From NCBI GenBank assembly GCA_032209605.1, contig JASFXZ010000012.1, positions 372,001-436,000 of the forward strand: a stretch of DNA of 64,000 bases, in the 5' to 3' direction. Made by a program: the position numbers and the translations under genes. This DNA is from Mactromeris polynyma (taxonomy: Eukaryota > Mollusca > Bivalvia > Venerida > Mactridae). The notes beneath the pieces are model-generated. The model was given only the letters and a program-made list of their open reading frames with translations. It did not search any database and was not told the origin of the DNA. This document shows, piece by piece, positions 1 to 13,900 of this stretch (position 1 is its first letter; each line of letters begins with the position of its first letter).

Positions 1-236
1 GTGACATTGTATTCAAAAAATATTATTTTTGATATCGTGTTCGATTAACATGTAGACAATACACTTAGTATAATGTTATCTAAAAGTATTTAAGTTTGTT
101 AGTGAGCAATGCAACGTATCATCCCGGTGACACATGCGCACGTTATTTCTGAATAGTATATCATTATAAATTATATTAAAATTATATTATAGCACATAAT
201 TTACAGGATATGATATAGCTTCGAGTCCACAAAAAC

Positions 237-825
237 GCCGCACTAGTGCCAAGTAAATGTCGTGCAATGTTTATATACATACAAAACACTGCACAAATGC
301 CCAGTAAATGTCGTGCAATGTTTATCGGCAATACAAAATGTCTGCTCTAATGCCAAGTAAATGTCGTGCAATGTTCATCTACAAAACAAAATGTCTGCTC
401 CAATACCAAGTAAATATCGTGCAATGTTTATCTGCAATACAAATTGTCAGTTCCAAACCCAAGTAAATATCGTGCAATGTTTATCTGCAATACAAATTGT
501 CAGTTCCAAACCCAAGTAAATGTCGTGCAATGTTTATATCTGCAATACAAATTGTCAGTTCCAAACCCAAGTAAATATCGTGCAATGTTTATCTGCAATA
601 CAAATTGTCAGTTCCAAACCCAAGTAAATGTCGTGCAATGTTTATCTGCAATACAAATTGTCAGTTCCAAACCCAAGTAAATGTCGTGCAATGTTTATCT
701 ACAATACAAAATGTCTGCTCCAGTGCCCAGTTAATGTCGTGCAATGTTTATCGACAATACAAATATGTCTGCATCAATGCCCAGTAAATTTCATGCAATG
801 TTTATTAACAATACAAAAAGAAGTG
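237..825. repeat. 53-bp minisatellite, about 11 units
   Basis: Units share CAAGTAAATRTCGTGCAATG and a variable CAGTTCCAAACCC or CTGCTCCAATGCC part. The open frames across it are by-products of the repeat. No exon is seen in 1-236. Confidence 0.9.
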
Positions 826-830
826 TATTT

Positions 831-3424
831 TTTCAAATTACCAATTTGAGTTGACATTCGAAGCTTAAAGCGTCGCGTATTTTAGGAAGACAGACTCGTC
901 TTTAAATATGTAACCATTCTTAATCATATTTATCTAGTAAAGTACGCTATTCATTTCTTGTCATAAGTTGCCTTTATCATCTATTAGATACTTTACCCGG
1001 GTCGGGTTTTAATAATCTTAACAAAGATTTTGAAAACTAATTATATTTCTATCTTTAAATATGTTATCGAAATATCATAGATTACAGTAAAACGTCAATA
1101 ATGAGACCATCTTTGAGATTCTTCAAAACTGGTCTTCTTATTGAGCTGGTCTTAATATTGAGGTTGAATAAAGAGCAAAACAGGAAAATGGTCTTGAACA
1201 TGTGAGATTTTACTGTACTAAACTTACGGGGTTCTGTATGCTTCTTATGTTTCTGGTTGGAAATGGAACGTGAATTACAACTTTACATGTCATTGATTAA
1301 GGTATTCCATCCATAATGGACTTTTCTCCGAAGGCAAATGAAACTTGTATTGATTCAATCTGTACTTTAATGCGGATATAAAGTTTAAATTTCATCAATT
1401 TTTACCGTTCGGTTTACTATGAGAAGGTGTCAGTCACACCTTATATCAGTCAGATATATAAACAGATTTTAGCAATTGAGCTTGCCACAAATTGTGCCAA
1501 CAAAATTATCCGCTCTGAAAACAGGATTGCAAAATAGTGAAACGTCATGAATGCAACTATTATTCTAAATCACAAGTTCAGTACTTAGTTGGCGTGAAAT
1601 AATATTATTATTATTTAATGTCGTTACATTAAAACAAATCTAAAATCACTTTAACGCACAACAGTGTTCAGGTTTACGGAATGTCGAAAAGATTTCGACC
1701 GCAAATACACACATACATGTTACATTCATGTTTTAAACTTGATGAAATTTGAATAGTTATTGAACTTCCATGGCCTGAAGGTATTCACTTATATGGTGAA
1801 CGTGAACCCAATAATGTTCCTCTTGATCTAATCTTGTACCAAATTAAATGTATTTACGGCTACATATGACTGACTGTTTTGAATCCTGGCTTGGTCATTT
1901 TGGTGTAAATCTATGTTTATTGAGCACTGACCTTAGCAATAGATTGTTAATTTCACACATAAACAACATCAATTACTTTCATTTAGGCGGGTATCGTTGT
2001 AAAAATCTGAACCTTTAAGAAATAAGATCATATAAATGATAGACAAGCATCTATGTTTTAAGTTTACAATTTGTACAAAGTGGCTGCAAAATGTGGAACT
2101 CCGCGCAATATATCCAGTGGTAGGGTATTCGTTAAAACAATGCATGATGAAACAATAGATCTATAGATCAACATAATCATATGTATTGAAATCTCTGTTA
2201 ATGATCAACATCGCAGTCACTCTTCACAGTTGATTAATAATAACGTAATAATTAAGTCAACACGTGTATCATTCGGACTTCGTATGATGTAAATAATATA
2301 TACACATAAAATGGAGCGCGTCCCCGGTATTTTTTTCCAGTATAGAAATGGTACATTGTTGTTCATAGACTGTAGGGGCAGTGTCCTAGCACGGCTTCCA
2401 TGCAAACTTTAAAAGTGTTTTTAACTTTGTCACTATCAAGATCGACTAGAATTTGTCTGGATGAAAGGACTTTTGTCAAATAGGTCTCCCTGATAAGGAC
2501 TAATGAAATTGAATTAATACAAATCCGAGACAGTATATGCAGTATGGAACAATTGTTTCTTCAATTATTATCACCACACGGTTTGCTTTTGTTAATGCTG
2601 AACTGAAGTCATTTAAACTAACGACAATACAGACATTTTATTCGAAAATATATAATAAGACAAGAGCACGTGGGCATTCAATGAAGTCTTTATTTTTATT
2701 TGACTAAACATTTCGTAAGCTTGTACGTTCATTTAAAAAGTCATCGACATTTAAGAGCGCGGTTCACGAAATACGATAGTTTAGTATCACGAGTTTGTCC
2801 TATTAAATAACCTTATATGAATACATGTATGTTTAAGTTTAAATATTGGACATTATAAGCAAGCTTCTTATTATGTGTGAAGTGGTATACACACAAAATG
2901 TCCAACGCTCATAAAAACAGCAATAATCAATGTCTTTACAAAGTACATATACGTATATATCCCCTTTCAGTCAGCCAGGACAGGCTGTTCTATCAAGTAG
3001 AAAAATAAACACTTTCTATTTGAATACTGATCCATGCTTGGTTTGTTTACAGTTCAGATTTCCCTAATTTACACCAAAGTAATACTGTAACACCGGCAGG
3101 AATTGATCTACAAATACCATCGACAAGCGACCAAATACTGCGTATTTTATACCTTTAAATTGATCTACAAATACATTCGACACATTGCCAGTTGATGCAT
3201 CGTGTAGTTTGTGTTACCATCAATAAAGGGTCTTATACAGAAACACTATACACTCAAACAAGCTTCTAACTCTACCTTCAAAATTCTTATATAATGGCAC
3301 ACACACGGGACTGGCGCTGACACGAGACGGGCGCTGACAGAGACGGACGCTGACACGATACCAGTACTTTCTTTGTTATATTTCGCGGACACGAACACGG
3401 ACACAAAGGCGACCAACGCTTCAC
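831..3424. other. AT-rich non-coding stretch
   Basis: Holds one Tigger-like MITE (1085-1215). I see no exon with the module's cysteine pattern, no RNA gene and no other repeat on either strand. Confidence 0.5.
1085..1215. mobile_element. Tigger/pogo-like MITE, copy 1
   Basis: Terminal inverted repeats CAGTAAAAC...GATTTTACTG flanked by TA on both sides, 131 bp. Internal motifs (CTTATTGAG, GGTCTTAATATTGAGG) recur in the three other copies of this window. Confidence 0.75.
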
Positions 3425-4385
3425 AAAACTGTGTAATACCGGCCTTATTATAAGTTTGGCAACATTTTTATAGTGTTTTCCGATCTGTAATACCGGCCTT
3501 ATTACAAGTTTGGCAACATTCACATATTGTGTTCCGATCTGTAATACCGGCCTTATTATAAGTTTGGCAACATTCTTATAGTGTTTTCCGATCTGTAATA
3601 CCGGCCTTATTATAAGTTTGGCAACATTCATATATTGTGTTCCGATCTGTAATACCGGCCTTATTATAAGTTTGGCAACATTCATATATTGTGTTCCGAT
3701 CTGTAATACCGGCCTTATTATAAGTCTGGCAACATTCATATATTGTGTTCCGATCTGTAATACCGGCCTTACTATAAATCTGGCAACATTCATATATTGT
3801 GTTCCGATCTCTAATAATGGCCTTACTATAAGTCTGGCAACATTCATATATTGTGTTCCGACCTGTAATACCGGCCTTACTATAAGTCTGGCAACATTCA
3901 TATATTGTGTTCCGATCTGTAATATCGGCTTGGCAACATTCATATATTGTGTTCCGATCTGTAATACCGGCCTTATTATAAGTCTGGCAACATTCATATA
4001 TTGTGTTCCGATCTGTAATACCGGCCTTATTATAAGTCTGGCAACATTCATATATTGTGTTCCGATCTGTATACCGGCCTTACTATAAATCTGGCAACAT
4101 TCATGTATTGTGTTCCGATCTGTAATACCGGCCTTACTATAGGTCAGGCAACACTCATATTTTGTGTTCCGATCTGTAATATCGGCTTGGCAACATTCAT
4201 ATATTGTGTTCCGATCTGTAATATCGGCTTGGCAACATTCATATATTGTGTTCCGATCTGTAATACCGGCCTTACTATAAGTCTGGCAACATTCATATAT
4301 TGTGTTCCGATCTGTAATATCGGCTTGGCAACATTCATATATTGTGTTCCGATCTGTAATATCGGCTTGGCAACATTCATATAGT
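3425..4385. repeat. 54-bp minisatellite with 42-bp variant units
   Basis: About 19 units of AACATTCATATATTGTGTTC followed by CGATCTGTAATACCGGCC and a TTATTATAAGTCTGGC tail; shorter units lose 12 bp of the tail (ATATCGGCTTGGC). Both lengths are multiples of three, so both strands stay open (254- and 156-codon frames) without being genes. Confidence 0.93.
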
Positions 4386-4390
4386 GATAA

Positions 4391-5434
4391 CGTAACTTGT
4401 ACTTCGCCGGGAGGTTTATTTCATAAAACAAACTATGACATAATAATAATAAATTCATGAGTTTTGTAATGTCATACATCAAAATATGTTCGGTGACACT
4501 TTATTTTATTTACTTTAAAACGTGTTTCGAAATTCAAAGGGATATACCTCACTAAATTCAGCAGATAAACTTGACGATACGAGCAATTAATACATTTCAC
4601 AAAAACTAAATAAAAAAGTAGTTTAGGAGAGTTTATTAAGATTCCTTCGAAGCAAAAGATAAAAAATTAGGATGCAGATCTTCATTGATATTTTTTTTAA
4701 AGGCCCACAGAGGTACATAGTTGTTATTGACAAGCTTTTCACTAAATAACTTCAAGTCAACTCAGTTAAAAAGTAACAGTTACTCACACGTCTCTTTAAT
4801 TAAGAACCGGACAAACACTCCATAACGACCCTCTCTTGAAGACCAACCTCTCTTAAACAACAGTATAAATTTTCCCGTAGTACAATGTACGACCATAACA
4901 ACATTTCTGGAGGACGAACCTCACAACAGCAGCCGGACTATGTACATCATACACCTTGTTGCTCTAGAGAGGCTGGCCTGTATATTACAACTCATGTAAT
5001 GTAGTATATGTGTATCACACATCAAAGATGAACTCCGTATACAGGTTCTTGTGACAGATTGAGTTATTGCTTAGGTTGTTATGAGAAGAAACTCAGTTCG
5101 GACAATTAAAAACAGACACTCGTACATGATGTTTGTGAGAATACATGTACTAAGAGGTTTAACAATCTAAACTCTTCTACTTCGTGTAAAATACACCAAG
5201 ATTTTACATGCACTCCATCTGTAGAAACACAATGCACAACTACGATCATTTAGTGTCACAGGATAACATACATTTATTAAGAACATATAAATTATGCATA
5301 ACATATACACATAGAATTACATATAAGAAAGTAATAATATGTAGATCTAAAGTGCTTTCAGAACTTTATTTTCCTAAAGCTCGTTACGGACATATGTCAC
5401 CGTTCCCGCCTGATTCTAATGACGATGGTGATTA
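4391..5434. other. Non-coding stretch, nothing recognised
   Basis: AT-rich sequence without module exons, tandem repeats or inverted repeats that I can see. Confidence 0.4.
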
Positions 5435-5945
5435 AGTAAAACCTCAATGGGAAGACCACTTTTAGGACCATTGAAAACTGGTCTTATTATTTCTTTTTGT
5501 GTCTTAAATGTATGTTATACATGTATTTCCCTTTCCCCTGTGCAATTCTTTCACTTTATATAGTGTTCATGTTATTTTCTGCCCAATTTCGGCCTATTGG
5601 TGCCAGCTGTCTTGACTTGTCCTGTAATCTTTTCTTTCCACCCCGTCACTATTTGTACTCTTTGATTCTCCTAGTTATTTCTTATAGTCGACTAGGCCAT
5701 TCATTGCGCCTGTTCCCTCACGTATGTACCATTGAGCCTCCTCAAGTGCCTTATGCTTTATGGATTGTATTTCCCCCGGAGGTCTGTGTGGGGAGGCACT
5801 GTCTTATATATGTGGCGTTCCCTGTAGTAACTTATTCTCTCTCTTTTATTATTGAGTTGGTCTTAATATAGAAATACTCGAAAATTGTGGTCTTCATTTT
5901 GCAGTGGTCTTATTATTGAGGTGGTCGTTAGGTGAGGTTTTACTG
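5435..5945. mobile_element. Tigger/pogo-like MITE, copy 2, carrying a nested repeat
   Basis: The ends (AAGTAAAACCTC and GAGGTTTTACTG, then TA) match copies 1, 3 and 4. The middle, about 5485-5850, is an insertion of the dispersed repeat also found at 40636-40884 and 63200-63510. The 124-codon frame here is part of that repeat. Confidence 0.75.
5485..5850. repeat. Dispersed repeat family A, copy 1
   Basis: Shares CCCTTTCCCCTGTGCAATTC, GCCAGCTGTCTTGACTTGTC and a TTCCCTGTAGTAACTTATTC end with the two other copies. No coding capacity is conserved between copies. Unclassified non-autonomous element. Confidence 0.8.
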
Positions 5946-7199
5946 TAATTGGTTTTACGATGATTCAAGACTTCTAAACTTCTTGTGGTTAATTCTAATT
6001 CTCTTATTTTTACTAAGCACAATAACTATGTATTGCCGGATATTTCTCGGGTGTTGTAAAGATTTGGGGGTTAAAATACAGAGCATTACACACACAGGAT
6101 AAATAAGGATAAGGATATTAAGTTTTTATAAAATTTCCGATTGAATATCATGCACATGTTGTTTGTGAATCGTTTTCTTTACTATATCAATACAGACAAA
6201 ATATATTCGATTAGTCAGTGGACAGATATTGTTGACCACATCTGGATGAAGCAAACATTCATTCCAGTTTTCACCATTTATACCAAATATTCCAAAGTAA
6301 ATTTCTACAAGTAAGTGTATACTTGTTCAATTAAACGTCGTTTCACATTGCCGCAGGTATAGACTATCTCAATTAAGTATAAACAATACAATAATATAAT
6401 AAAACATAAACTATGTTGGTGCTTGTGATGCTAGGGGTTTCTGTTTTCATTAATCATTTCTTAAAAAAGTGTCTAGTGATACATAAAGTTAAACATAGTA
6501 CATGTATCTATAAGCAGACTCTCAGATGTGGTAAAATAATAATTCTTGTTTTCTTAAAAAATCATGATATATTTATTTAACTTGAATCATTCATTTTCTC
6601 TATTTTGACCAAGCCCTGTAAACAGTTTGGCGTCTTGGATTACGGCCCGTGTGGTGATAGGGTATAACTCATATAAAAAAAGATACATGTATGATCAATA
6701 CGTAATACTATGTGAAATATTCATGTTATTATTCACGTTATTTTTAACGGAAACTGTAAAATGTTCGTTTACTTTTGAACAATTAGAAGCCGGCATATCA
6801 ATGTACCGTTATTGGGCGTTGACCTTTTAAACTATATTATTAATGCACGAAGATTTCTGTAAATATACACTTGCCCCAAAACCCCTCAATCCGCAACACT
6901 TGACCGACGTCTATATACCAGTACTTTTAACTGCATGAAGTTCAAGTTTTTGTTGAAAACATTCCATCTCGATCAGGTTCTATGAATTTAAGCATTTAAG
7001 CATTTCTTCAAATATTGACATAGTATTCATTATTAGTACAATCGTGTCCGTTCTCGTTATGCTTGGATGCTAAATTTATACCAGTAACATATAAAATGTC
7101 AAATATAGTCCCACGTTTTATTCTACACAAAAATATTGGGTTATAGCAACTTAACGTCAACAGGAAAAAATAGGAGCCGTTCTTACGAATGCCTGGTAG
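5946..7199. other. Non-coding stretch
   Basis: Contains only the possible degenerate exon at 6196-6310. Nothing else recognised. Confidence 0.4.
6196..6310 (+). pseudogene. Possible degenerate module half-exon 5' of E1
   Basis: Bounded by an acceptor (atcaatacag) and a strong donor (CTACAA|gtaagt). Open from phase 1 to phase 2 over 37 codons, like genuine last-part exons. The translation resembles E48, but cysteine positions read Tyr (IYSISQ against TCDIST; FYK at the end where C6-K is expected). It cannot join directly to E1, because a phase 2-to-1 exon would be needed between. An acceptor-like site at 6357 opens a frame that stops after 14 codons. Chance is not excluded. Confidence 0.35.
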
Positions 7200-7502
7200 T
7201 AACATTTCGGCTTCAAGAATTCTCAAATTCAACTTCATGAATGCACGATTTTAACTTCACGAATTCAAAATCTGAACTTCACCATTTGGATTTCAACTTC
7301 ACGAATTCATGATTTCAACTTCACGAATTCAAAATCTGAACTTCAGTATTTGAATTTCACCATTCACGATTTCAACTTCACGAATTCATGATTTTAACTT
7401 CACGAATTCACAACCTGAACTTCACGATTTGAATGTCACGAATTCCTCTGCATGAATTCACGATTTCAACTTCGCGAATTTATGATTTTATCTTCATGAA
7501 CA
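7200..7502. repeat. Degenerate short tandem repeat built on CACGAATTCA
   Basis: Loose repeats of TTCAACTTCACGAATTCATG with many substitutions, period near 22 bp. No gene. 7503-7855 shows nothing until the E1 acceptor. Confidence 0.7.
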
Positions 7503-7855
7503 CAGCATTTTTATCAGTCGAAACATAGCATTGCGAAGCCACATAATTACTGACTAAAATTATTCAGCTAACCCTGGTTTATTACAACGACACATAACGT
7601 TTATTTCATGTCGTGTTCTGTTCTGTTAAAAAGACGTGGTGCTAACTATTTGGTTGATTTAAAATCCAAAGTGGAAGTAAAAAAATATTGACGAAATAAA
7701 TATATCGAAGTAAAAATCAGTGCGAAAGAAGGGACAGAGTTAATGTTTTCACAAGAAGCAGTCTAGTATTTGTCTATCGTTTCATTCATACCCACAAACT
7801 TCACGGTGTATTTCAAATATCGGATGTACATTTATATGATCTTCTTTATTTGTAG

Positions 7856-7940
7856 TGACATGTAGTCGGTTAGAGTATGAGCGTTGTCTGCACAGTATCA
7901 TAGACGATGTGTTCAATACTACCACAGATCACTGCAACAG
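7856..7940 (+). CDS. E1: second half of module M1
   Basis: Phase 1 in, phase 2 out (acceptor tttgtag, donor AACAG|gtaaac). TCSRLEYERC supplies C4-x7-C5 and DHC supplies C6. The first half of M1 was not found upstream, so the gene begins further 5'. Its frame and donor fit E2 exactly. Confidence 0.8.
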
Positions 7941-10900
7941 GTAAACACAGTACTTCATTTCGATCTTCTTCAAAATTGGGACTTCGATGAATAAAGTATT
8001 GTTCCATGGAGTTTATAGATTATCATGTAAAGGTTGTCTAAATTTCGCATTTCAATACATTTTGTCGAACAAAGTAAATCAAATGCCCCGGTCACAACCG
8101 GCCGTACACCTGTCTGCGGCGAGTCTACGACAGATTTCGCTGCGGAAACGTACGTGCAACACACCGCACGATGAGTTGTGTCCGAGACATTACCGGTACG
8201 TAAATGGCAATGAAAGCGGGTATTTAAACATCGAAATGCCCCAAAAAGTAGAGAATATCGAACATTGCGTTGATATTCACATTCAGCATTAGATTTGTAT
8301 TCAGAAACACCAAAAGTAACAATGATAAATTTGTTTCTTGCCGCTGATGGCAAACCTTCACTAATCTGTGTAATATTTCACAACACTTCAGAGGGTCGAT
8401 TAATAGAATTGTCCAAGATTCACACAAACCAGTTGTGTGACTGTTATAGTATATATATATACATACAATGATTCGCTATCTATTTCAGCAATGGCACAGT
8501 TCTACACACATGTTTACACGCTATCCAGGACCAATGTGCTCAGCATCATAGTGCAACTATATCTACCATCATAACACCATATTTCAATCTGTTACAGAAC
8601 ATTTATGGCTTATCTTGTGATTCAGGTAATGTCTGACTTTATTTTTCGTCTCATTTACTGTTTTAACACCGGCTTTCCACATACAACGATCACATAACGT
8701 GTCAACGTGACCAGGGTTCTTAGGGTCCAAACCTCGACTATCTTGTTATTCAACAAGACCTCAAGTTCTACTCACGAACCAGTAAGACTTGGCACTTTAA
8801 ATAGTCACTCAAAGTCACAGGGAAAACATAAATTACTCTACCCAGATTTCAACATACGGTTTGTAATGGCGTACTTTGATGACATGTGCTTACTTAATAA
8901 GGAAGCAAAGAAAACAAAATAAACTTGTTTTTACATTTAAATCAACAGAGGAATGCGAAGCTGCATTGTTCAAAATAATAGCAACCATCTCGAAGTAATA
9001 TGTACGTGTAGTTCTGTCATCCAATGCATACTATGTACTGTTTTATTACAGACCGGACTGTCACAGTTTGTGAGGTACGTGAAGCAGTATCGTGTATCAA
9101 AGATCTGTTTTCTTCGTTAACATCCGCTTCTGTTGGAACAATCTGCAGGTATTCTATCACTGACGTTATCACTCTAGCGTTGCAGACGACACGTGTTGAT
9201 CAGTATCAGAGTTAATATAGCGTTAACAATATATCAGTCGTATCTAATTAACTGGAGACATGGTGATTTTGCTGCATTCGGATATTGTGGGTTCGAAATC
9301 CGCCATGAATTATTCTTCACCTGAATTAGGCGCGGACACTAGGTAGAAAACCTGGAGGACGTCATCGAACATTATAAGATATAAGTTGTAAAACATGTTT
9401 CCCAATGAATACAAAGTGAATAATGTTTATAATACTGAATGTATCATATGTTTCAACTAAAGCTTTCTGTCTGATTTTCATTTTGAAATCATCGATCTGT
9501 TTTTTTCATTCAATCATTATAAGAGCATGGAATGTGCACAGTTACACTAATTTATCAAAACTGCATATGTTTATAGCTACATATGTCAAGGCTGCCACAA
9601 AGTGATTGCTTTAAGATGACAATGAAGGGCCAATATCTTAAAACATCACTTAATAAGACTTGTACATTTTATTCAATATCGCTTGTGACAACATATTTAT
9701 TATGCAACTTACGGCCTTAGATATATTTTATAAGAATACTGAACAACGATGTATAAAGTAGTTAAGAAGACAATCACTCCTTTATAACGTCCGGAAACCA
9801 TACACCAGTGAATACTACATTTCAGACAAACCGCACCAGCGCTCAAATGTTTGACTCCAGTGAAAGACAAGTGTTCAGGTGTGCACAGATATGCTGTTGC
9901 CTTAGTTACCGAGGAACTTCGACTGACCTCTGACCTGTGGTGCTCCCATAGAACATGTAACCTTGACATTGCTGATCGGTGCATACATGATGCTAAAACA
10001 GCAATATCATACCCAACAGCTGTGGTGACAGGATCAAACTTGGTGTGCAGGTTCGTGGTAGTGATAATCACATACTGATTCAGTCGTCCTATACAATAGG
10101 TCCATATTTGAGTCTCACATACATTGTGGAACACATAAATCATGTTATTACGGTACCAATATCTTCCAACATTTTGTATGATCTTCAGACAAACCGTCAC
10201 ATAGAGTTACATACGTCACGGTATATCTCCGACTGTAATGTAAAACATTGTAGCGCTGTTCAAAAATAAAGGAGATACAATTCCATGTATAGACAACTAT
10301 ACTACTGGGATACAGAAACGCAGCGTTGGTATTTTGTCATTGTTTTAGAAAAATGGCACAATCAACTGCTCCATTTAATCTTATTATTCAGTAGGAGAGA
10401 GCTTAACATTTTGAAGAAATTAAATATTTTGTGGTTATAGATATTCTAATATTATAAGACAGTATACGATTTTGTTGACTGTTTCAGTGATGTACGATAT
10501 GCACTGACATGTATCAGTAACCATACTGATTTCTGTCAGCCGGGTGATGTACCCAAGCATATATCAGATGGCTTTATGCAACTGTTCCAATTCTCATCGG
10601 CATTTTGTGGAACTTCCACAATGTATACCCTTCCATTTGATATTGGAATAGATCTTTCCCCTGTAATCGTTCTCGCTAAGATTTCAACCAATCGATGGAC
10701 ACATTCTACAGACATTTGCAAGTAAGTGTAAAATATCAGGCTACATTCAGAAATGAATAATAACATAAATATTGATGTCAACTTGTATAACCTTCGTCTT
10801 AGTATTAATTGCATCACACATGCCGGATCCATACAACATCACACGACACGTCTCATGAAAGGCCTGTGTGATGCCAGATCCATACAACATCACACGACAC

Positions 10901-13900
10901 GTCTCATGAAAGGCATGTGTGATGCCGGATCCGTACAACATCACACGACACGTCTCATGCAAGGCCTGTGTGACGCCGGATCCATACAACTGCACATTTA
11001 AAACTTCTGCTTTTTTCCCTGTCTGTACAAAGTTAATCCTGGAAAAGTACAAATACCACATAATCAGGTAAAACTTGATTTAAGCAGTGTAATGAACTTA
11101 ATTATGTATACATAGACAAAATAACGTAACCATTATTCACAGTAAGTTATTGAAATCGTTAACAGTTCTATCTCTACACCAAGTTGAGCACACTAAACGA
11201 ACATTGATGTTGTTTTATCTTTACAGAATGTTCAATAAAACAATGGAAATGACAGCTTCTGATAAACAGGTATCATCCACATCGAGTTTAGAGAACTTGT
11301 TTACCTGGCAGAATGCTATGAGTCTTATTGTAGACAAGTACACTGACTTCTGCTTCCAACATCAGGCCCAGTCATGTGACTGGATTTCAAGATTAGCCAA
11401 TGAAAATCCTGTGTGTGATGTAACCATGGTAAATACTTGCGTTGACAAAGTTTTGCTGAGCAAACTTGTAGTGGATGTGTATATTTCTAGAAACACGTGG
11501 GAAAACGTTTGTGGGTAAGTATGTACATGTTGTATACATGTACGATGCTTTAATACAGTAAAACTTCACCTAAATTATATATATGACCACCTCGAAATTA
11601 AGAACACAATTTTCAAGTCCATTTTCACTGTTTTGCTCTATATTCAACCTCAATAGTAAGACCACCTCAATAAGAACACCAGTTTTCAAGGATCCCAAGG
11701 GTGGTCGCATTATTGAGGTTTTACTGTTCAGGAGAAGGTAGAATGTTGTATATAACTCAAATTATGTTGTTCATCTCTGATAGGATCAAAAACTAATGGA
11801 AGATAACAAATGTTTTAAAAATGAGACAACAAAACAGACATGGGGGATTTAAATGCACATGAACAAATCGTTAATCACTTCATGCTTCGGGACCAGTAAA
11901 GTCATAACTCCATTACAAATACAGCTGATATTGTTTCTTTGTATCTTACGTACCTATAAATTAAACAAAAACACACACCATAAAACACCAGCTCTCCTAA
12001 ATCGGTTTCCTATGTCATTTTAGAATATTCACATTTGAAGAGTATTGGATATTTATCGAAGATTACCGGCAGTTACGGAGAAATACCAAATGTGCCAAAC
12101 TCTGACCTAAAGCCATGACCGGAAATACCAAATGTGCCGAACTCTGACCTAAAGCCATGACCGGAAATACCAAATGTGCCAAACTCTGACCTAAAGTCAT
12201 GATCGGAAATACCAAATGTGCCAAACTCTGACCTAAAGCCATGACCGGAAAATATGGGAACCCTTACTTAAAGTTTTAACCCCAACTCTAACCGCCCACC
12301 CTATCAAGCATACAAAAATACAGAATTACTCAATTATATTGGCAATGAACGAAAATTGCCCAAGTTTGACTGCCGAATGGGAAGATAACTTGATATTGCC
12401 CTAATTTAGTTGCAAAATTATTCTAAATATATAAGTATGTAATAAAATGAAAATTGGCGACGACTACCGTCAGTAACCGATATATGTTGGAAAAGCATGG
12501 CACTAGCCCTTACCGCTAACCCTTACATATATCTTATGATTAAAAACGAAATTAAAGAAAAATACCCGGTATTCGAAATGAACGTAAATTACCGCATATG
12601 ATCATCAAGACACATAAGCTATAAAGCTCTTGTGCGACCAACATGGTATCCACTAACATTAGCTTATTTATATCCTGGCACTACCCTCCATATACTGAGT
12701 ACATAGTAAGTAAACTACCAGTACAATTGTCACGTATTTGGTATGACGCTGACAGAACGACACAAAACAGCTCGACAATGGCGGGTCTGTAATGTGCGTA
12801 GAATCGAAATGAAAAAAATGAGTATATTCCACTGCTAAAATTAATTCTCTTCCTTTCAGCAAGAAACTATATTTGTTTCAGGAAAATGTCAATTTTAACA
12901 TTCGATGTGAAAAATCTAGTGTAACAACCCTTCTCTAAGTGACCCGTACGATGGACTTGACAGTCTGTTGTGTGATATTGTTCATTCTAACTTCATGTTC
13001 ATTTGTTCACAGAGTCGCCTATAACATGCTGGCATGCGCACAATTCTACACTGGATCTTGTGGTATCAGTGATATGTCGGCCATATTGGATGCGTCACAG
13101 GAAATTAACAATCTTGTTGGATTTGAATGCAGCCAGTTGGGTCTGTCGGGAAGCAGTGATACATGTAGTATTAACAAACGAACATGTCATGTTTCCAAAA
13201 CGATTGAACAATGTGGTAACATGACAGACATCTCAAATGCTTGCCTGTAAGTAGGAGTTAAATTTCAAATGTCACTAGATACAAGTCATGCCAATAAATC
13301 AGTCATACTTTTTTCCATTTATATGGAGCCAGTTTTTATGCAAACACATCGTATGTTCAATACAATACTGTACATGTGTATCAAATATTCAACAATTGTG
13401 ACATTCAGTGCTATATATTATTTTTCTATAGGTACACATGTAATGGTGTATGTCCTATGCTTATTACGCTCGCAACTAGTCATAAGTGTTTGAACATGTA
13501 TTAACAGGTTATATATATTTGAACAAAATGTTAAATGAATTTTGATATGGACCTATTTCAGACATAAAGATGAGATAGCTGCTTGTTTCCATGACAACAC
13601 ACAAAACTGTAATTCTGTTGAAGCATCCCTAGCTCAGTTTTATATGGAATGGTTGTTAAAGAATTGTACCCACAATGCAACACTTGTAGCAGACGACATG
13701 AATAAAAGAATAGCAGACTGCAAACTTCAGTTTGGATACAACATTAACAATGGTCTTCAGATGTATAATGGTGAATATGTATAGATTGTATTTTATTATA
13801 CACCAAACCTATATGTTATCTAACATTTGCTACGGTCAATGTTTGACTAAACATCTGTGATCTAAAGATTTTCGACCCCCATCTCTGATTCAGATTGGGC

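Noticed and set aside
3287..4482. Frames of 254, 156, 112 and 109 codons
   Set aside because: Artefacts of the 54/42-bp minisatellite, whose unit lengths are multiples of three.
5497..5871. A 124-codon hydrophobic frame
   Set aside because: It is part of dispersed repeat family A; the reading frame is not conserved in the copies at 40636 and 63200.
9709..10200. A 163-codon minus-strand frame
   Set aside because: Antisense shadow of E4 with no recognisable features.
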